From positions 11,468 through 75,467 of the forward strand of contig JAFAFW010000053.1 in assembly GCA_023423275.1 (NCBI GenBank): a stretch of DNA of 64,000 nt, written 5' to 3'. The notes under the pieces are model-generated. The model had not been told where the DNA came from. It searched no databases and worked only from the letters and a program-made list of their open reading frames with translations. The DNA is from Pseudomonadota bacterium. Lineage in GTDB: Bacteria > Pseudomonadota > Alphaproteobacteria > Rhizobiales > Hyphomicrobiaceae. Position numbers and translations under genes: made by a program. Each line of letters begins with the position of its first letter. Position 1 is the first letter of the stretch. This document shows, piece after piece, positions 41,047 to 49,133 of the stretch.

Positions 41047-42705
41047 ATGCGGCACGGCGGTAAGATCCTTGTTGATCAGCTCGAGGCGCAGGGCGTTACA
41101 ACAGCATTTACGGTTCCCGGCGAAAGCTTCCTCGCAGCTCTCGACGGCCTCTACGATTCCAACCAGATTCGCACGATCATCTGCCGCCAGGAAGGTGGCG
41201 CGTCGATCATGGCCGAAGGCTGGGGAAAGACCACCGGACAGCCCGGCATCTGCTTCGTGACGCGCGGACCGGGCGCCGCCAACGCCATGGCCGGATTGCA
41301 CATCGCCCAGCAGGATTCGACGCCGATGATCTTGTTTCTCGGCCTACCCGGGGAGCGCCATGAGGATCGCGAGGCGTTCCAGGAGATCGAGACCAAGGAG
41401 CTGTTTTCGTCGTTCGTGAAGTGGGTCGCGGTGATCCGCGAGACCGAGCGCATCCCCGAGTATGTCAGCCGCGCCTTCCACGTCGCGTCTTCGGGCCGTC
41501 CGGGTCCGGTGGTGATCGGCCTGCCCGAGGACATGCTGTCGGCGCGGGCTGAAGCGAAAGACGTCGCCGCGGCGCGCATCGCCGATCCTGCTCCCGGCCC
41601 TGCAGCAATGTCCGAGCTTGGCGAATTGCTGGCCAACGCCAAACGTCCCTTGATGATCATTGGAGGTCCGGGCTGGAGCAGCGCGGTCGAGAAGCGCGTG
41701 ACCGAGTTTGCCGAGCGCTTCGATATGCCGGTCGCCGCCGCGTTCCGGTTCCAGGACTACATGGACAATCGCCACCCGAACTACGTCGGCCACGTCGGCA
41801 TTGGACCGGACGCGAAACTCGCCGCCGCCGTCAAGGATGCCGATGTCCTTCTGGTCGTCGGCGCCCGCCTCGGCGAGATGACAACCAGCGGATATACGCT
41901 GATCGACATCCCGACACCCGCGCAGAAGCTCGTCCACGTTCATCCAAGCCCGGATGAAACCGGCACGGTCTATGCGCCTCATCTGCCGATTGCCGCGAGC
42001 GCCGAGCAGTTTTCACTCGCGCTGGCTTCCCTGAAGCCGCCCGCAAAGATTGCATGGGCGCAGCGCCGCGCCGATCTCAAGGCGGCCTGCGATGCGGCGA
42101 TGGAACTCATCCCGACAACCGGCGCGGTCAAGCTGGAGGAAGTCGTACGGATCGTGGACGAGGTGCTGCCGGAGAACGGCTTCATCACCAGCGGAGCCGG
42201 AAACTATGCCGGCTTCGTGCATCGCTATTATCGCTACAAGGGCTATCGCATGCAGCTCTCGCCGACTTCCGGATCCATGGGATACGGACTGCCGGCAGCG
42301 ATCGCAGCCAAGCTGGCCGAGCCCGAACGGCCGGTCGTGAACTTTGCCGGTGACGGCTGCTTCATGATGACCAGCCAGGAGCTCGCAACCGCGGTTCAGT
42401 ACGGCGTCAACGTCGTCACCATCGTCGTCAACAACGGCATTTACGGCACCATCCGTATGCATCAGGAGAAGTACTATCCGGATCGCGTTTCCGGCACGAC
42501 GCTCGTCAATCCCGACTTTGCTGCGTTTGCCCGAAGCTTCGGGGCACATGGCGAGACCGTCACGCACACGGAGGAGTTTCGGCCGGCGCTCGAACGCGCC
42601 CTGGCAGCCGGTAAGCCTGCGGTGATCGAAGTCAGGACAGATCCCGAAGCGCTGACACCGCGCCAGACCATGAGTCAGATCAGGGGGACGGGAAGCAAAG
42701 GTTAG
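41047..42705 (+). CDS. Thiamine-diphosphate-dependent enzyme, acetolactate-synthase-like
   Basis: A 552-aa member of the ThDP enzyme family with the three usual domains: Pyr (1-170, catalytic E49 in CRQEGGASIMAEG), a central domain (about 185-320) and PP (about 370-530), with the ThDP/Mg motif GDGCFMMTSQELATA followed by NNGIYGTIRMHQEKYYP. No regulatory ilvN gene is adjacent, so a decarboxylase, carboligase or oxalyl-CoA-like activity is as likely as branched-chain synthesis. The start follows AAGGAGC. A structured RNA region and a strong terminator lie downstream, at 42790-43042. Confidence 0.85.
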   Translation: MRHGGKILVDQLEAQGVTTAFTVPGESFLAALDGLYDSNQIRTIICRQEGGASIMAEGWGKTTGQPGICFVTRGPGAANAMAGLHIAQQDSTPMILFLGLPGERHEDREAFQEIETKELFSSFVKWVAVIRETERIPEYVSRAFHVASSGRPGPVVIGLPEDMLSARAEAKDVAAARIADPAPGPAAMSELGELLANAKRPLMIIGGPGWSSAVEKRVTEFAERFDMPVAAAFRFQDYMDNRHPNYVGHVGIGPDAKLAAAVKDADVLLVVGARLGEMTTSGYTLIDIPTPAQKLVHVHPSPDETGTVYAPHLPIAASAEQFSLALASLKPPAKIAWAQRRADLKAACDAAMELIPTTGAVKLEEVVRIVDEVLPENGFITSGAGNYAGFVHRYYRYKGYRMQLSPTSGSMGYGLPAAIAAKLAEPERPVVNFAGDGCFMMTSQELATAVQYGVNVVTIVVNNGIYGTIRMHQEKYYPDRVSGTTLVNPDFAAFARSFGAHGETVTHTEEFRPALERALAAGKPAVIEVRTDPEALTPRQTMSQIRGTGSKG

Positions 42706-42754
42706 CGAAACGTAAATTTCGCAACTTGCGCGTTAGGACTGTTTCGTCCTCGCG

Positions 42755-42783
42755 TTCGACGGCGAACGACCGTTCCGTTATAA
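42755..42783 (+). promoter_or_regulatory. Sigma-70-like promoter for the candidate small RNA
   Basis: TTCGAC (42755-42760), 17 bases, TTATAA (42778-42783; TATAAG one base on). A perfect dyad CGTTCG-N4-CGAACG (42753-42768) covers the -35 and could be an operator. No coding gene on this strand follows within the next several kb. Confidence 0.45.
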
Positions 42784-42789
42784 GATCAA

Positions 42790-43042
42790 TAACGATCAGG
42801 GCAGGGTGCTCACGAAGCTCTCCCACGCTGGTGTGAGTATCCGGCCCTTAGCTCGTTCGCAGTTTACCCGATGTCTCTTTATCGCCGCGTAGCGGCTGAC
42901 GGCTCTCATCGGCATTTCGGCTTCAGCCCTTCAATGTGGGCTGGCTCGCGTCACTCTACTGTGGCGCACTTTCTGGACTACGACTGACTATTCTCCCCCC
43001 TCGTGCCTTTATCCCCTCCTCCGCATGGAGGAGGGGATTTTT
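42790..43042 (+). ncRNA. Candidate structured small RNA, about 250 nt, unknown family
   Basis: Promoter, hairpin array and terminator lie in a non-coding gap. Stems seen: GGGC/GCCC (42799-42802 with 42844-42847) enclosing CTCAC/GTGAG (42809-42813 with 42833-42837); CCGATG/CATCGG (42868-42873 with 42907-42912) enclosing a perfect GCCGC-GTA-GCGGC (42884-42896); CAGCCC/GGGCTG (42924-42943); GCGTCAC/GTGGCGC (42948-42967); then the terminator stem. It does not match tmRNA, RNase P, SRP RNA or an obvious 6S RNA by eye. It may instead be a processed 3' UTR of the ThDP enzyme gene. Confidence 0.55.
43011..43042 (+). terminator. Strong rho-independent terminator
   Basis: Perfect 12-bp stem ATCCCCTCCTCC / GGAGGAGGGGAT with a GCAT loop, then TTTTC. 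The U-run is only on the plus strand, so it serves the ThDP enzyme gene and/or the small RNA candidate. Confidence 0.85.
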
Positions 43043-43066
43043 CTTGTCAGGCTCTTCTTGTCAGAC

Positions 43067-43993
43067 TCAGGCCGCTTCAGCGAAGTCGAGCTTGAAGCCG
43101 TGCTGGTCAGCAAGCGTCTTGATGGCGCGTTGAGCCTCGGCCTCCGGCAGCGGCGTGAACGGCGGGCGAACCTCGGTCCAGCCTTCGTCGTCGCGATAGT
43201 GCGCAATCAGGGCCTTCATGGTCGGGATCACCGGGAAGGTCTGGAATGTCTTGCGCAGCGCCGAGATCTTTTCCTGCTGAGCGTCCGCATCCGCGGCTTT
43301 CCAGTCATCGAACAGACGACGCATCGGTCCCGGCGCGACATTCGCCGTCGCCGAAATGACGCCTGACGAGCCGGCCCGCAGACCATCCAGCAGATAAAGC
43401 TCGGAACCGGGGAACATTTCGAAATCCGGGAACGCGTCCAGGATCGACTTCATGTTCGACCAATCGCCGGAGGAATCCTTGAGGCCCACGACGACGCCTG
43501 GAAATTCTTCTTTCAGGCGGCCGATGAGCGGCAGCGAGAAGCCGACCTGGGCAACCGGCGGGATGTGATAGAGATACAGGCGCAGCCGATCGTCACCGAC
43601 TTCCTCGATGACTTCCGCAAAGAAGCGGAACAGGCCCTCCTCGCTCGGATTCTTGTAGTAGAAGGGAGGCAGCATCAACACGCCGCCGCATCCGAGATCA
43701 ACCGCATGCTGCGTCAGGATGGCGGCATCGCTCACCGAGCATGACCCCGTCCCCGGCATCAGTTTCGACGGCTCGATGCCCGCGTCCACGAGTTCCTCGA
43801 GCATTTCCATGCGCTCGTCGAGGCCGAGCGAGTTTGCTTCGCTGGTCGTGCCGAACGGCGCGAGCCCCGTGCAGCCTTCCTCCATCAGCCATTCGGCATG
43901 CTCGATGAAACGATCAGGATCAGGCGCGCCGTCGTCGCCGAACGGGGTCAGCACCGGTGCAATCACACCGGAAAAATTCGGGGAAGCCTTCAT
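43067..43993 (-). CDS. Dihydrodipicolinate synthase family aldolase (DapA-like)
   Basis: Class I lyase of the DapA/N-acetylneuraminate lyase superfamily (308 aa, TIM barrel). The Schiff-base lysine is K172 in VVGLKDSSGD; Y142 in YHIPPV is the proton relay; the carboxylate-binding loop is GTTSE at 48-52. The family also covers aldolases for keto-deoxy sugars and hydroxyproline breakdown. No lysine-pathway neighbour supports true DapA. It lies 60 bp downstream of a glutathione transferase gene on the same strand. Substrate unknown. Confidence 0.87.
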   Translation of the reverse strand: MKASPNFSGVIAPVLTPFGDDGAPDPDRFIEHAEWLMEEGCTGLAPFGTTSEANSLGLDERMEMLEELVDAGIEPSKLMPGTGSCSVSDAAILTQHAVDLGCGGVLMLPPFYYKNPSEEGLFRFFAEVIEEVGDDRLRLYLYHIPPVAQVGFSLPLIGRLKEEFPGVVVGLKDSSGDWSNMKSILDAFPDFEMFPGSELYLLDGLRAGSSGVISATANVAPGPMRRLFDDWKAADADAQQEKISALRKTFQTFPVIPTMKALIAHYRDDEGWTEVRPPFTPLPEAEAQRAIKTLADQHGFKLDFAEAA

Positions 43994-44053
43994 TGCAAAT
44001 GTCCTTATACGACTGAGAGTTTCGAAGTCTTTCCCGACCGCAATGCGTGGCGG

Positions 44054-44683
44054 TCAGGGCATGGGAATCGAGGGCTGCTGCACCGGCACGTGATAGCCTT
44101 TCTGCACAGCAGGACGTTCCGCGATGGCGCGATACCAGCGCAGCGCATTCGGGAACTCGGACAGATCGATGTTCTGCCACTCGAACCGCGAGGCCCATGG
44201 CCAGATCGCGATATCGGCAATCGAATACTCTCCCGCGACGTATTCGGCTTCGCCAAGCCGCTTGTCCAGCACGCCGTAAAGCCGCTTTGTCTCGTTCTGG
44301 TAGCGATCCTCGGCGTAAGGCGCCTTGCCCTTGTTGAACTTCAGGAAATGGTGAGCCTGACCGAGCATCGGCCCGAAGCCGCCCATCTGCCACATCAGCC
44401 ACTCCACGGCACGCCAATGGCCTTCCCCGCTCTTCGGCCAGAGCTTTCCGGTCTTCTCGGCCAGGTACATGAGAATGGCGCCCGATTCGAACAGCGACAT
44501 CCCGTTGTCACGATCGACAATGGCAGGAATGCGGTTGTTGGGGCTGATCTTGAGAAAGTCCGGCTTGAACTGGTCGTTCTTGGTGATATCCACCGGGTAG
44601 ACGGTATAGGGGAGGCCGACCTCTTCCAGCATGATGGAGACTTTGCGCCCGTTCGGCGTCGACCACGTGTGAAGCTCGATCAT
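44054..44683 (-). CDS. Glutathione S-transferase (YfcG/Nu-like)
   Basis: A 209-aa cytosolic GST. The thioredoxin-fold domain starts MIELHTWSTPNGRKVSIML, where the STPNG element is typical of the YfcG/Ure2p-like class with disulfide-bond reductase activity; the glutathione-binding IPAIVDRDNG and ESGAILMYLAEKTG follow. The helical domain contains GEYSIADIAIWPW. The ATG at 44683 is chosen because of GGAGGAAC upstream and because it starts the thioredoxin fold; the frame extends to 44740. It precedes the DapA-like gene by 60 bp, suggesting co-transcription. Confidence 0.92.
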   Translation of the reverse strand: MIELHTWSTPNGRKVSIMLEEVGLPYTVYPVDITKNDQFKPDFLKISPNNRIPAIVDRDNGMSLFESGAILMYLAEKTGKLWPKSGEGHWRAVEWLMWQMGGFGPMLGQAHHFLKFNKGKAPYAEDRYQNETKRLYGVLDKRLGEAEYVAGEYSIADIAIWPWASRFEWQNIDLSEFPNALRWYRAIAERPAVQKGYHVPVQQPSIPMP

Positions 44684-44773
44684 GATTTTTTGTTCCTCCC
44701 CGGGGACGATCCGCGCAACAGCGGCGCACCCTAGACCCACACTCGGCCCGCCGCAATGGTGCGTCGAGCCACC

Positions 44774-45691
44774 CTACAAAAGGCGCGTGGCGAGGATCCA
44801 ACCCGTGACGACGAGCGGCGAAAGAGCCGTCGAAATGACCACTGCGGTCGAAATGAACTCGGGTTCTGTCCGGTACTCCGCCGCGAAAATCGTGATCAAC
44901 ACGCCCACCGGCGTCGCAGCCGCCACCACGAGCACCTGGGTGATGTCGTTGGGCAGCCCCATCAGGATGCAGATCCACCAGCTCAGCACCGGTGCGGCGA
45001 CGAACTTCAGCATCATCATCAATGTCTGAGGGCCCGCTTCGATGCGGATCGCCTTGGCTGAGGCAATCTGTGCTCCCAGCGTGTAGAGCGCCAGAGGAGT
45101 AAAGATCGAGCCCAGGAACTGCAGCGGCTGGCTGACGACAGCGGGAAGCTCGATTTCGAACCCGCGCAGTGCCAGTCCCAATATGACAGAGGGGATGAGC
45201 GGCGTCTCGAATGCGTTCTTCAGCTTGCCGATCTTGCTGTCACCGCTCGGAGCCAGCATCCAGACACCCAGCGTGCACACGAGTATGGCCATGAGTGCCG
45301 TGAGGACGGACTGGTAGATCAGATAGTCCGGCCCGAACGCAAGCTGCGTCACCGGGATACCGAAGAAGCCCACGTTGGCGTAGGCGGTCCCCAGGCCCAC
45401 CATTGGCGCGAGCGAAGGGCGCATCCGGAACGCGAGCACCAGCAGCCAGCCGAGCGGGATCAGGATCAGGAACTGGATCGCCCCGAAGGTGACCACCGGC
45501 CAGATCACGTCGATCGGTTGAGAACCGGCGGACAGGAAGTGCACCAGAAACGCCGGCATCACGACGTAGACCTGCAGCCGGTTCAGACTGCCGACATCGA
45601 GCCTGAGACGCGGTTGCAGCAACCAACCGAGCGCGACCAGCGCGATGATCGGCAGCGTCACCTTCGTCAGGATATCGAGAAACAGCGCCAC
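44774..45691 (-). CDS. AEC-family (auxin efflux carrier-like) transporter
   Basis: A 305-aa permease with about ten membrane helices in two inverted halves, as in the AEC/BART superfamily. The N-terminal LTKVTLPIIALVALGWLLQ and NRLQVYVVMPAFLVHFLS, and the C-terminal VVAAATPVGVLITIFAAEYR, are characteristic. Members export or import small organic acids such as malate or malonate in bacteria. It is on the same strand as the GST gene, 90 bp upstream of it. Confidence 0.88.
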   Translation of the reverse strand: MALFLDILTKVTLPIIALVALGWLLQPRLRLDVGSLNRLQVYVVMPAFLVHFLSAGSQPIDVIWPVVTFGAIQFLILIPLGWLLVLAFRMRPSLAPMVGLGTAYANVGFFGIPVTQLAFGPDYLIYQSVLTALMAILVCTLGVWMLAPSGDSKIGKLKNAFETPLIPSVILGLALRGFEIELPAVVSQPLQFLGSIFTPLALYTLGAQIASAKAIRIEAGPQTLMMMLKFVAAPVLSWWICILMGLPNDITQVLVVAAATPVGVLITIFAAEYRTEPEFISTAVVISTALSPLVVTGWILATRLL

Positions 45692-45776
45692 GTCTTACAC
45701 CGGCCCGAACGATACCGCACGACGCGGCGCCATGAATTACGTCCGATTGCCGGAATGACGCAACACTGCGAACGTA

Positions 45777-46457
45777 TCAGGCCCGCGACGCCGACGGCTG
45801 AGCAGGGCGGGAACTGCGCTTGCCGGCCCGCGGTTCGCGGCAAGCATCCTGCTCCGACCCGATCCGTGCCAGCACGTCGGTCAGCGAACGAATCGCCGTC
45901 GCTACGCCGTCCGCGCAACTGACCGCATCGGTCGGTGGCTGCAGGCGATGTCTTCCTTCCAGACGCTGCGCAAGCCGCGGACCCATCATGCGCCGGAGAC
46001 AGGCGTGTGGTGTCAACGATTCGCGCGCCGCATCCAGTCCACCGGTGAGGCGCACGATACGCAGATCCGGCCATGCATCCTGGAGATCACCCACAACATG
46101 ACCCGGCACGCAGACGACGGCGGTATTGCCGCCTGCAAGCGAGTCGCAAACCGCTTGAGGCAAACCGAACTGATGTCCTCCGGCCGCCCACGTCACCAGG
46201 AAACACCCATCTCCCTCGATGGCGCGGAACGTCTCCCGGCTCACGGCGACCTCTGCATCACGCGGGCCGTTGCGGCGCGTGGTGAACAGTTTGGGGAATT
46301 CAAAGGATTGCAGATCCGGGAGCCGACGGCGCGCCGCTGTCAGCAGAACGTCCGAGCCGATCTGCCCGGCGGCGACGACCAACACGAGGCAGCCGGATGG
46401 TTTCTTGCCGATGCTGCGACTCCGGGATTTCGAGGCGATCGATTCTGCTAGAGGCAT
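45777..46457 (-). CDS. PhnN/guanylate-kinase-like protein with degenerate P-loop
   Basis: A 226-aa protein that follows the layout of ribose-1,5-bisphosphate phosphokinase (PhnN). After a basic N-terminus comes LVLVVAAGQIGSDVLLTAARRRL where PhnN has a P-loop; the glycine-lysine of GxxGxGK(D/S/T) is missing, the motif reading AAGQIGSD. The substrate-side blocks remain: FTTRRNGPRDAEVAVSRETF and LVTWAAGGHQFGLPQAV, then NTAVVCVPGHVVGDL. The last about 40 residues are a low-complexity Ser/Arg/Ala tail. No phosphonate genes are near. Loss of ATP binding, or a new role, is inferred. Confidence 0.62.
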   Translation of the reverse strand: MPLAESIASKSRSRSIGKKPSGCLVLVVAAGQIGSDVLLTAARRRLPDLQSFEFPKLFTTRRNGPRDAEVAVSRETFRAIEGDGCFLVTWAAGGHQFGLPQAVCDSLAGGNTAVVCVPGHVVGDLQDAWPDLRIVRLTGGLDAARESLTPHACLRRMMGPRLAQRLEGRHRLQPPTDAVSCADGVATAIRSLTDVLARIGSEQDACREPRAGKRSSRPAQPSASRA

Positions 46458-46655
46458 GATGCGATCCTGCTTTTACATCAAGGCATTTTCCTGGCGGGCG
46501 CAGATTTCACTGCACTCGACATCACCACCTTCGACTCGACTCATCTGCGGTGATGCTAGTCCGGCGATCGTGTCGGTACGAGTCTTTGCACGATCCGCGG
46601 GAGGAGGAAGCCGGCGCGTGTTGCCGATTGGCTCAATAGGGCTAACCCGGGCTCC

Positions 46656-49133
46656 CTAAGGACGGCGCCCGGCCGCCTCGGCGATCACGATGTCCGCGGC
46701 CGCATCGCTCGGCGTGCCACTCGCCAGCTTCATGCGGTCAGGAATACGCGCGAGAGCTTCGAGTTGCCTGTGACGCTCGGGTGTCTCGGAGAACAAGGGC
46801 GCCAGTGCCGTCGCCAGTTTGTCGGGCGTGCAGTCCTCCTGGAGAAACTCGGGAAATGCGTTGTCCCCCAGGACGAGGTTGGCGAGCACCACCGAATGCA
46901 CCTTGACCAGAAACCGCAATCGCGCCGCCACCGGGTCGACGCGATAGCCGACCACCATAGGGGTGCCCGCGAGCGCCAGCTCCAACGTCGCGGTTCCGGA
47001 AGCGACCAAGGCCGCGTCAGCCAGTTTGAAGGCACTGAACTTGTCGTCCTCGGCCTCGATGATATGCGGCCGCAGCGGCCACAGTTTGCAGCCCGCTTCG
47101 ATCAACGGGCGGACGTGCGATACCGCTGGAATGATCACTTCGGGAATGATCCCGCGCTCGCATAGAAGCCGCACGGTATCGCCGAAAGGATCCATCAGCC
47201 GGCCGACTTCGGAGGACCTGCTTCCCGGCAAGACGAGCAGAACCGGACGCTCCGGCCTCAATCCGAGACGAGCGGCAAGCGGCGCGGGATCGAGTTTGGC
47301 CAGCCAGCCGAGGCGCTCGATCAACGGATGGCCGACATAGGTGCATGGCGGACCGCCGAGGCGCTGATGCGCGGCCGGCTCGAACGGCAGCAGCGCCAGC
47401 ACATGGTCGACATAGCCGCGCATCTTCCGCGCCCTGCCGGACCGCCATGCCCAGACCGACGGGCTGACATAGTCGACGATCGGAATATCCGGGCGGCGCT
47501 TGCGTATCCGCTTGGCGATCGGATGCGTGAATTCGGGACTGTCGATGATGACCACCACATCCGGATTTGCGGCGATGGCCGCATCGACCGTCCGGTGTAC
47601 GCGACGCACGATGCGCGGCAGACGCGGCAGGATCGACAAGGGGCCCATGACCGCCACATCCGACAACGGAAACAGACTGTCGAGGCCCTGCTCGTGCATC
47701 GCCTCGCCCCCGACGCCCGTGATCGCGACACGATCTCCAAGGCGTGCACGCAGCGCACGCATCAGCCGCGCCCCGAGCGCGTCTCCCGAGTGCTCCCCCG
47801 AAACGAGGAACACACACAGCACGTCGCTCGAAGAGGCCATGACACCACGCGGCAGCACGGAAACGAACAGGCCGTGTTGCCGGGCTACGGTTATCAGCGC
47901 CTCGCGCGCATTCACATCGGTAGGCCGCGTTGCCAGTACGAGCCCCGCCATGCCCGCGGCCGCCGCACTCTCGACGACGGCGCGCGGATCGTCGGGACAT
48001 CGGCGCAGCCCAACCACGCCACGGCGGCGGCGCGACCGGCGATCGCCCCACTGGCGAACTCTGGACACGCGAGTGATGGCATCGACCGGCCCCTCCCCTG
48101 CCTCGACAGCCAGAACATGACGGCGCGCAACCGCGACGGCCTCCGCCGCATGGAACGGCTCGCTCGCGCTCATGACACCCAGAGCCCGTGCCGCATCGCG
48201 CAATTCATGAGGCCCGGCCTCACCACAGATCTGGATCAGGCCGCCTGACTGAGCCTGGGAGACGGGCGTCTTGGCCATGGTCGGCAAAGCGACACCAGCC
48301 AGAAATACTCCGGTCTTCTCCAGGCTTTCACGCAACTGATCCCGCTCAGCCAGCAGGACGCCGTCTGCGGCGACCGCCACTCCGGAGAGCCCTGCGGCCG
48401 CTGCCGCGATGATTGTTCGCGGGCCAATCGTCGGCAAATCGACGCGCAATTCCTGGCCAGGTTTCGGCGCCTTGACCAAGACGCCGCCTGCTCCACCGCG
48501 GCCTTGGCTGCGCAGGCGGGCCAACCGCTCCAGCATGGCGTCCGTGCCCTCCGCGGCCTCGATCGCGACCGGCCGGCCATCCGCGATCACGACGGCCTGT
48601 CCAACGTCCAGGCCTCCGAGCGCGCTGATGAGCGCGAAGCCGGTCTCGATGTCGCGGCGATGATGATCTGCGAGGGCAGCCGGGCCGAGGACCGCCGAGC
48701 CCATCAGCAGAGACGGTGCCACGTCCTGCGCGCCGATCACGCGAAATCCCTGACCCTCGAAGAAACGTACGACGCGCCGCAACACGCTATCGTCGCCGCC
48801 GCGCATGAGACCGAGGATGGCTGGCAAGTTGACGAAGAAGCCGGTGTCGACCCGCAACGTCTTCAGATCCGGACGCCGCACGCCGCCGAGGATGACGATC
48901 TCCTGGCAACCAGCACTGCGGAAGGCCCGCAACATCGCGCCGACACGGCCGAGGTTCACCCACGTATGCGGATGGCGCTCAATCTCCGGGGTTGCGCTGC
49001 CTTGCAGACCGACGATGTGGACAGCGCGACCGCGCGCACTCACCTCGTTGGCAACTTCCAATGGCAAGTGGCCGTTGCCCGCAAGAATGCCGAGCGGACC
49101 TGCCTCGGGAGCGGCGCTGTCAGCTCTCTGCAT
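46656..49133 (-). CDS. lpxI-lpxB: LpxI-LpxB fusion with an extra degenerate LpxI-like domain
   Basis: One continuous 825-codon frame. Residues about 11-284 are a complete LpxI (UDP-2,3-diacylglucosamine hydrolase): LGILAGNGHLPLEVA at the start, then DVGQAVV, EAAEGTDAML, VKAPKPGQELRVDLPTIGP with the family's conserved Asp. Residues about 308-428 resemble the same C-terminal domain again but decayed (LAVEAGEGPVDAI, VESAAAAGMAGLVLA, ARQHGLFVSVLP), without DLPTIGP. Residues about 437-825 are full-length LpxB, lipid A disaccharide synthase (FLVSGEHSGD, DYVSPSVWAWR, VLPGSRSSEVGRL, ASGTATLELALAGTPMVVGYR). An internal ATG at 47840 could start LpxB alone, but no ribosome site precedes it. Its start overlaps the end of lpxA by 14 bp. 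Confidence 0.85.
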   Translation of the reverse strand: MQRADSAAPEAGPLGILAGNGHLPLEVANEVSARGRAVHIVGLQGSATPEIERHPHTWVNLGRVGAMLRAFRSAGCQEIVILGGVRRPDLKTLRVDTGFFVNLPAILGLMRGGDDSVLRRVVRFFEGQGFRVIGAQDVAPSLLMGSAVLGPAALADHHRRDIETGFALISALGGLDVGQAVVIADGRPVAIEAAEGTDAMLERLARLRSQGRGGAGGVLVKAPKPGQELRVDLPTIGPRTIIAAAAAGLSGVAVAADGVLLAERDQLRESLEKTGVFLAGVALPTMAKTPVSQAQSGGLIQICGEAGPHELRDAARALGVMSASEPFHAAEAVAVARRHVLAVEAGEGPVDAITRVSRVRQWGDRRSRRRRGVVGLRRCPDDPRAVVESAAAAGMAGLVLATRPTDVNAREALITVARQHGLFVSVLPRGVMASSSDVLCVFLVSGEHSGDALGARLMRALRARLGDRVAITGVGGEAMHEQGLDSLFPLSDVAVMGPLSILPRLPRIVRRVHRTVDAAIAANPDVVVIIDSPEFTHPIAKRIRKRRPDIPIVDYVSPSVWAWRSGRARKMRGYVDHVLALLPFEPAAHQRLGGPPCTYVGHPLIERLGWLAKLDPAPLAARLGLRPERPVLLVLPGSRSSEVGRLMDPFGDTVRLLCERGIIPEVIIPAVSHVRPLIEAGCKLWPLRPHIIEAEDDKFSAFKLADAALVASGTATLELALAGTPMVVGYRVDPVAARLRFLVKVHSVVLANLVLGDNAFPEFLQEDCTPDKLATALAPLFSETPERHRQLEALARIPDRMKLASGTPSDAAADIVIAEAAGRRP

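Noticed and set aside
42755..43042. tmRNA, 6S RNA or RNase P RNA at the structured gap
   Set aside because: No tag reading frame with a stop, no TPsiC-like arm, no long end-to-end pairing with a central bubble, and too short for RNase P RNA.
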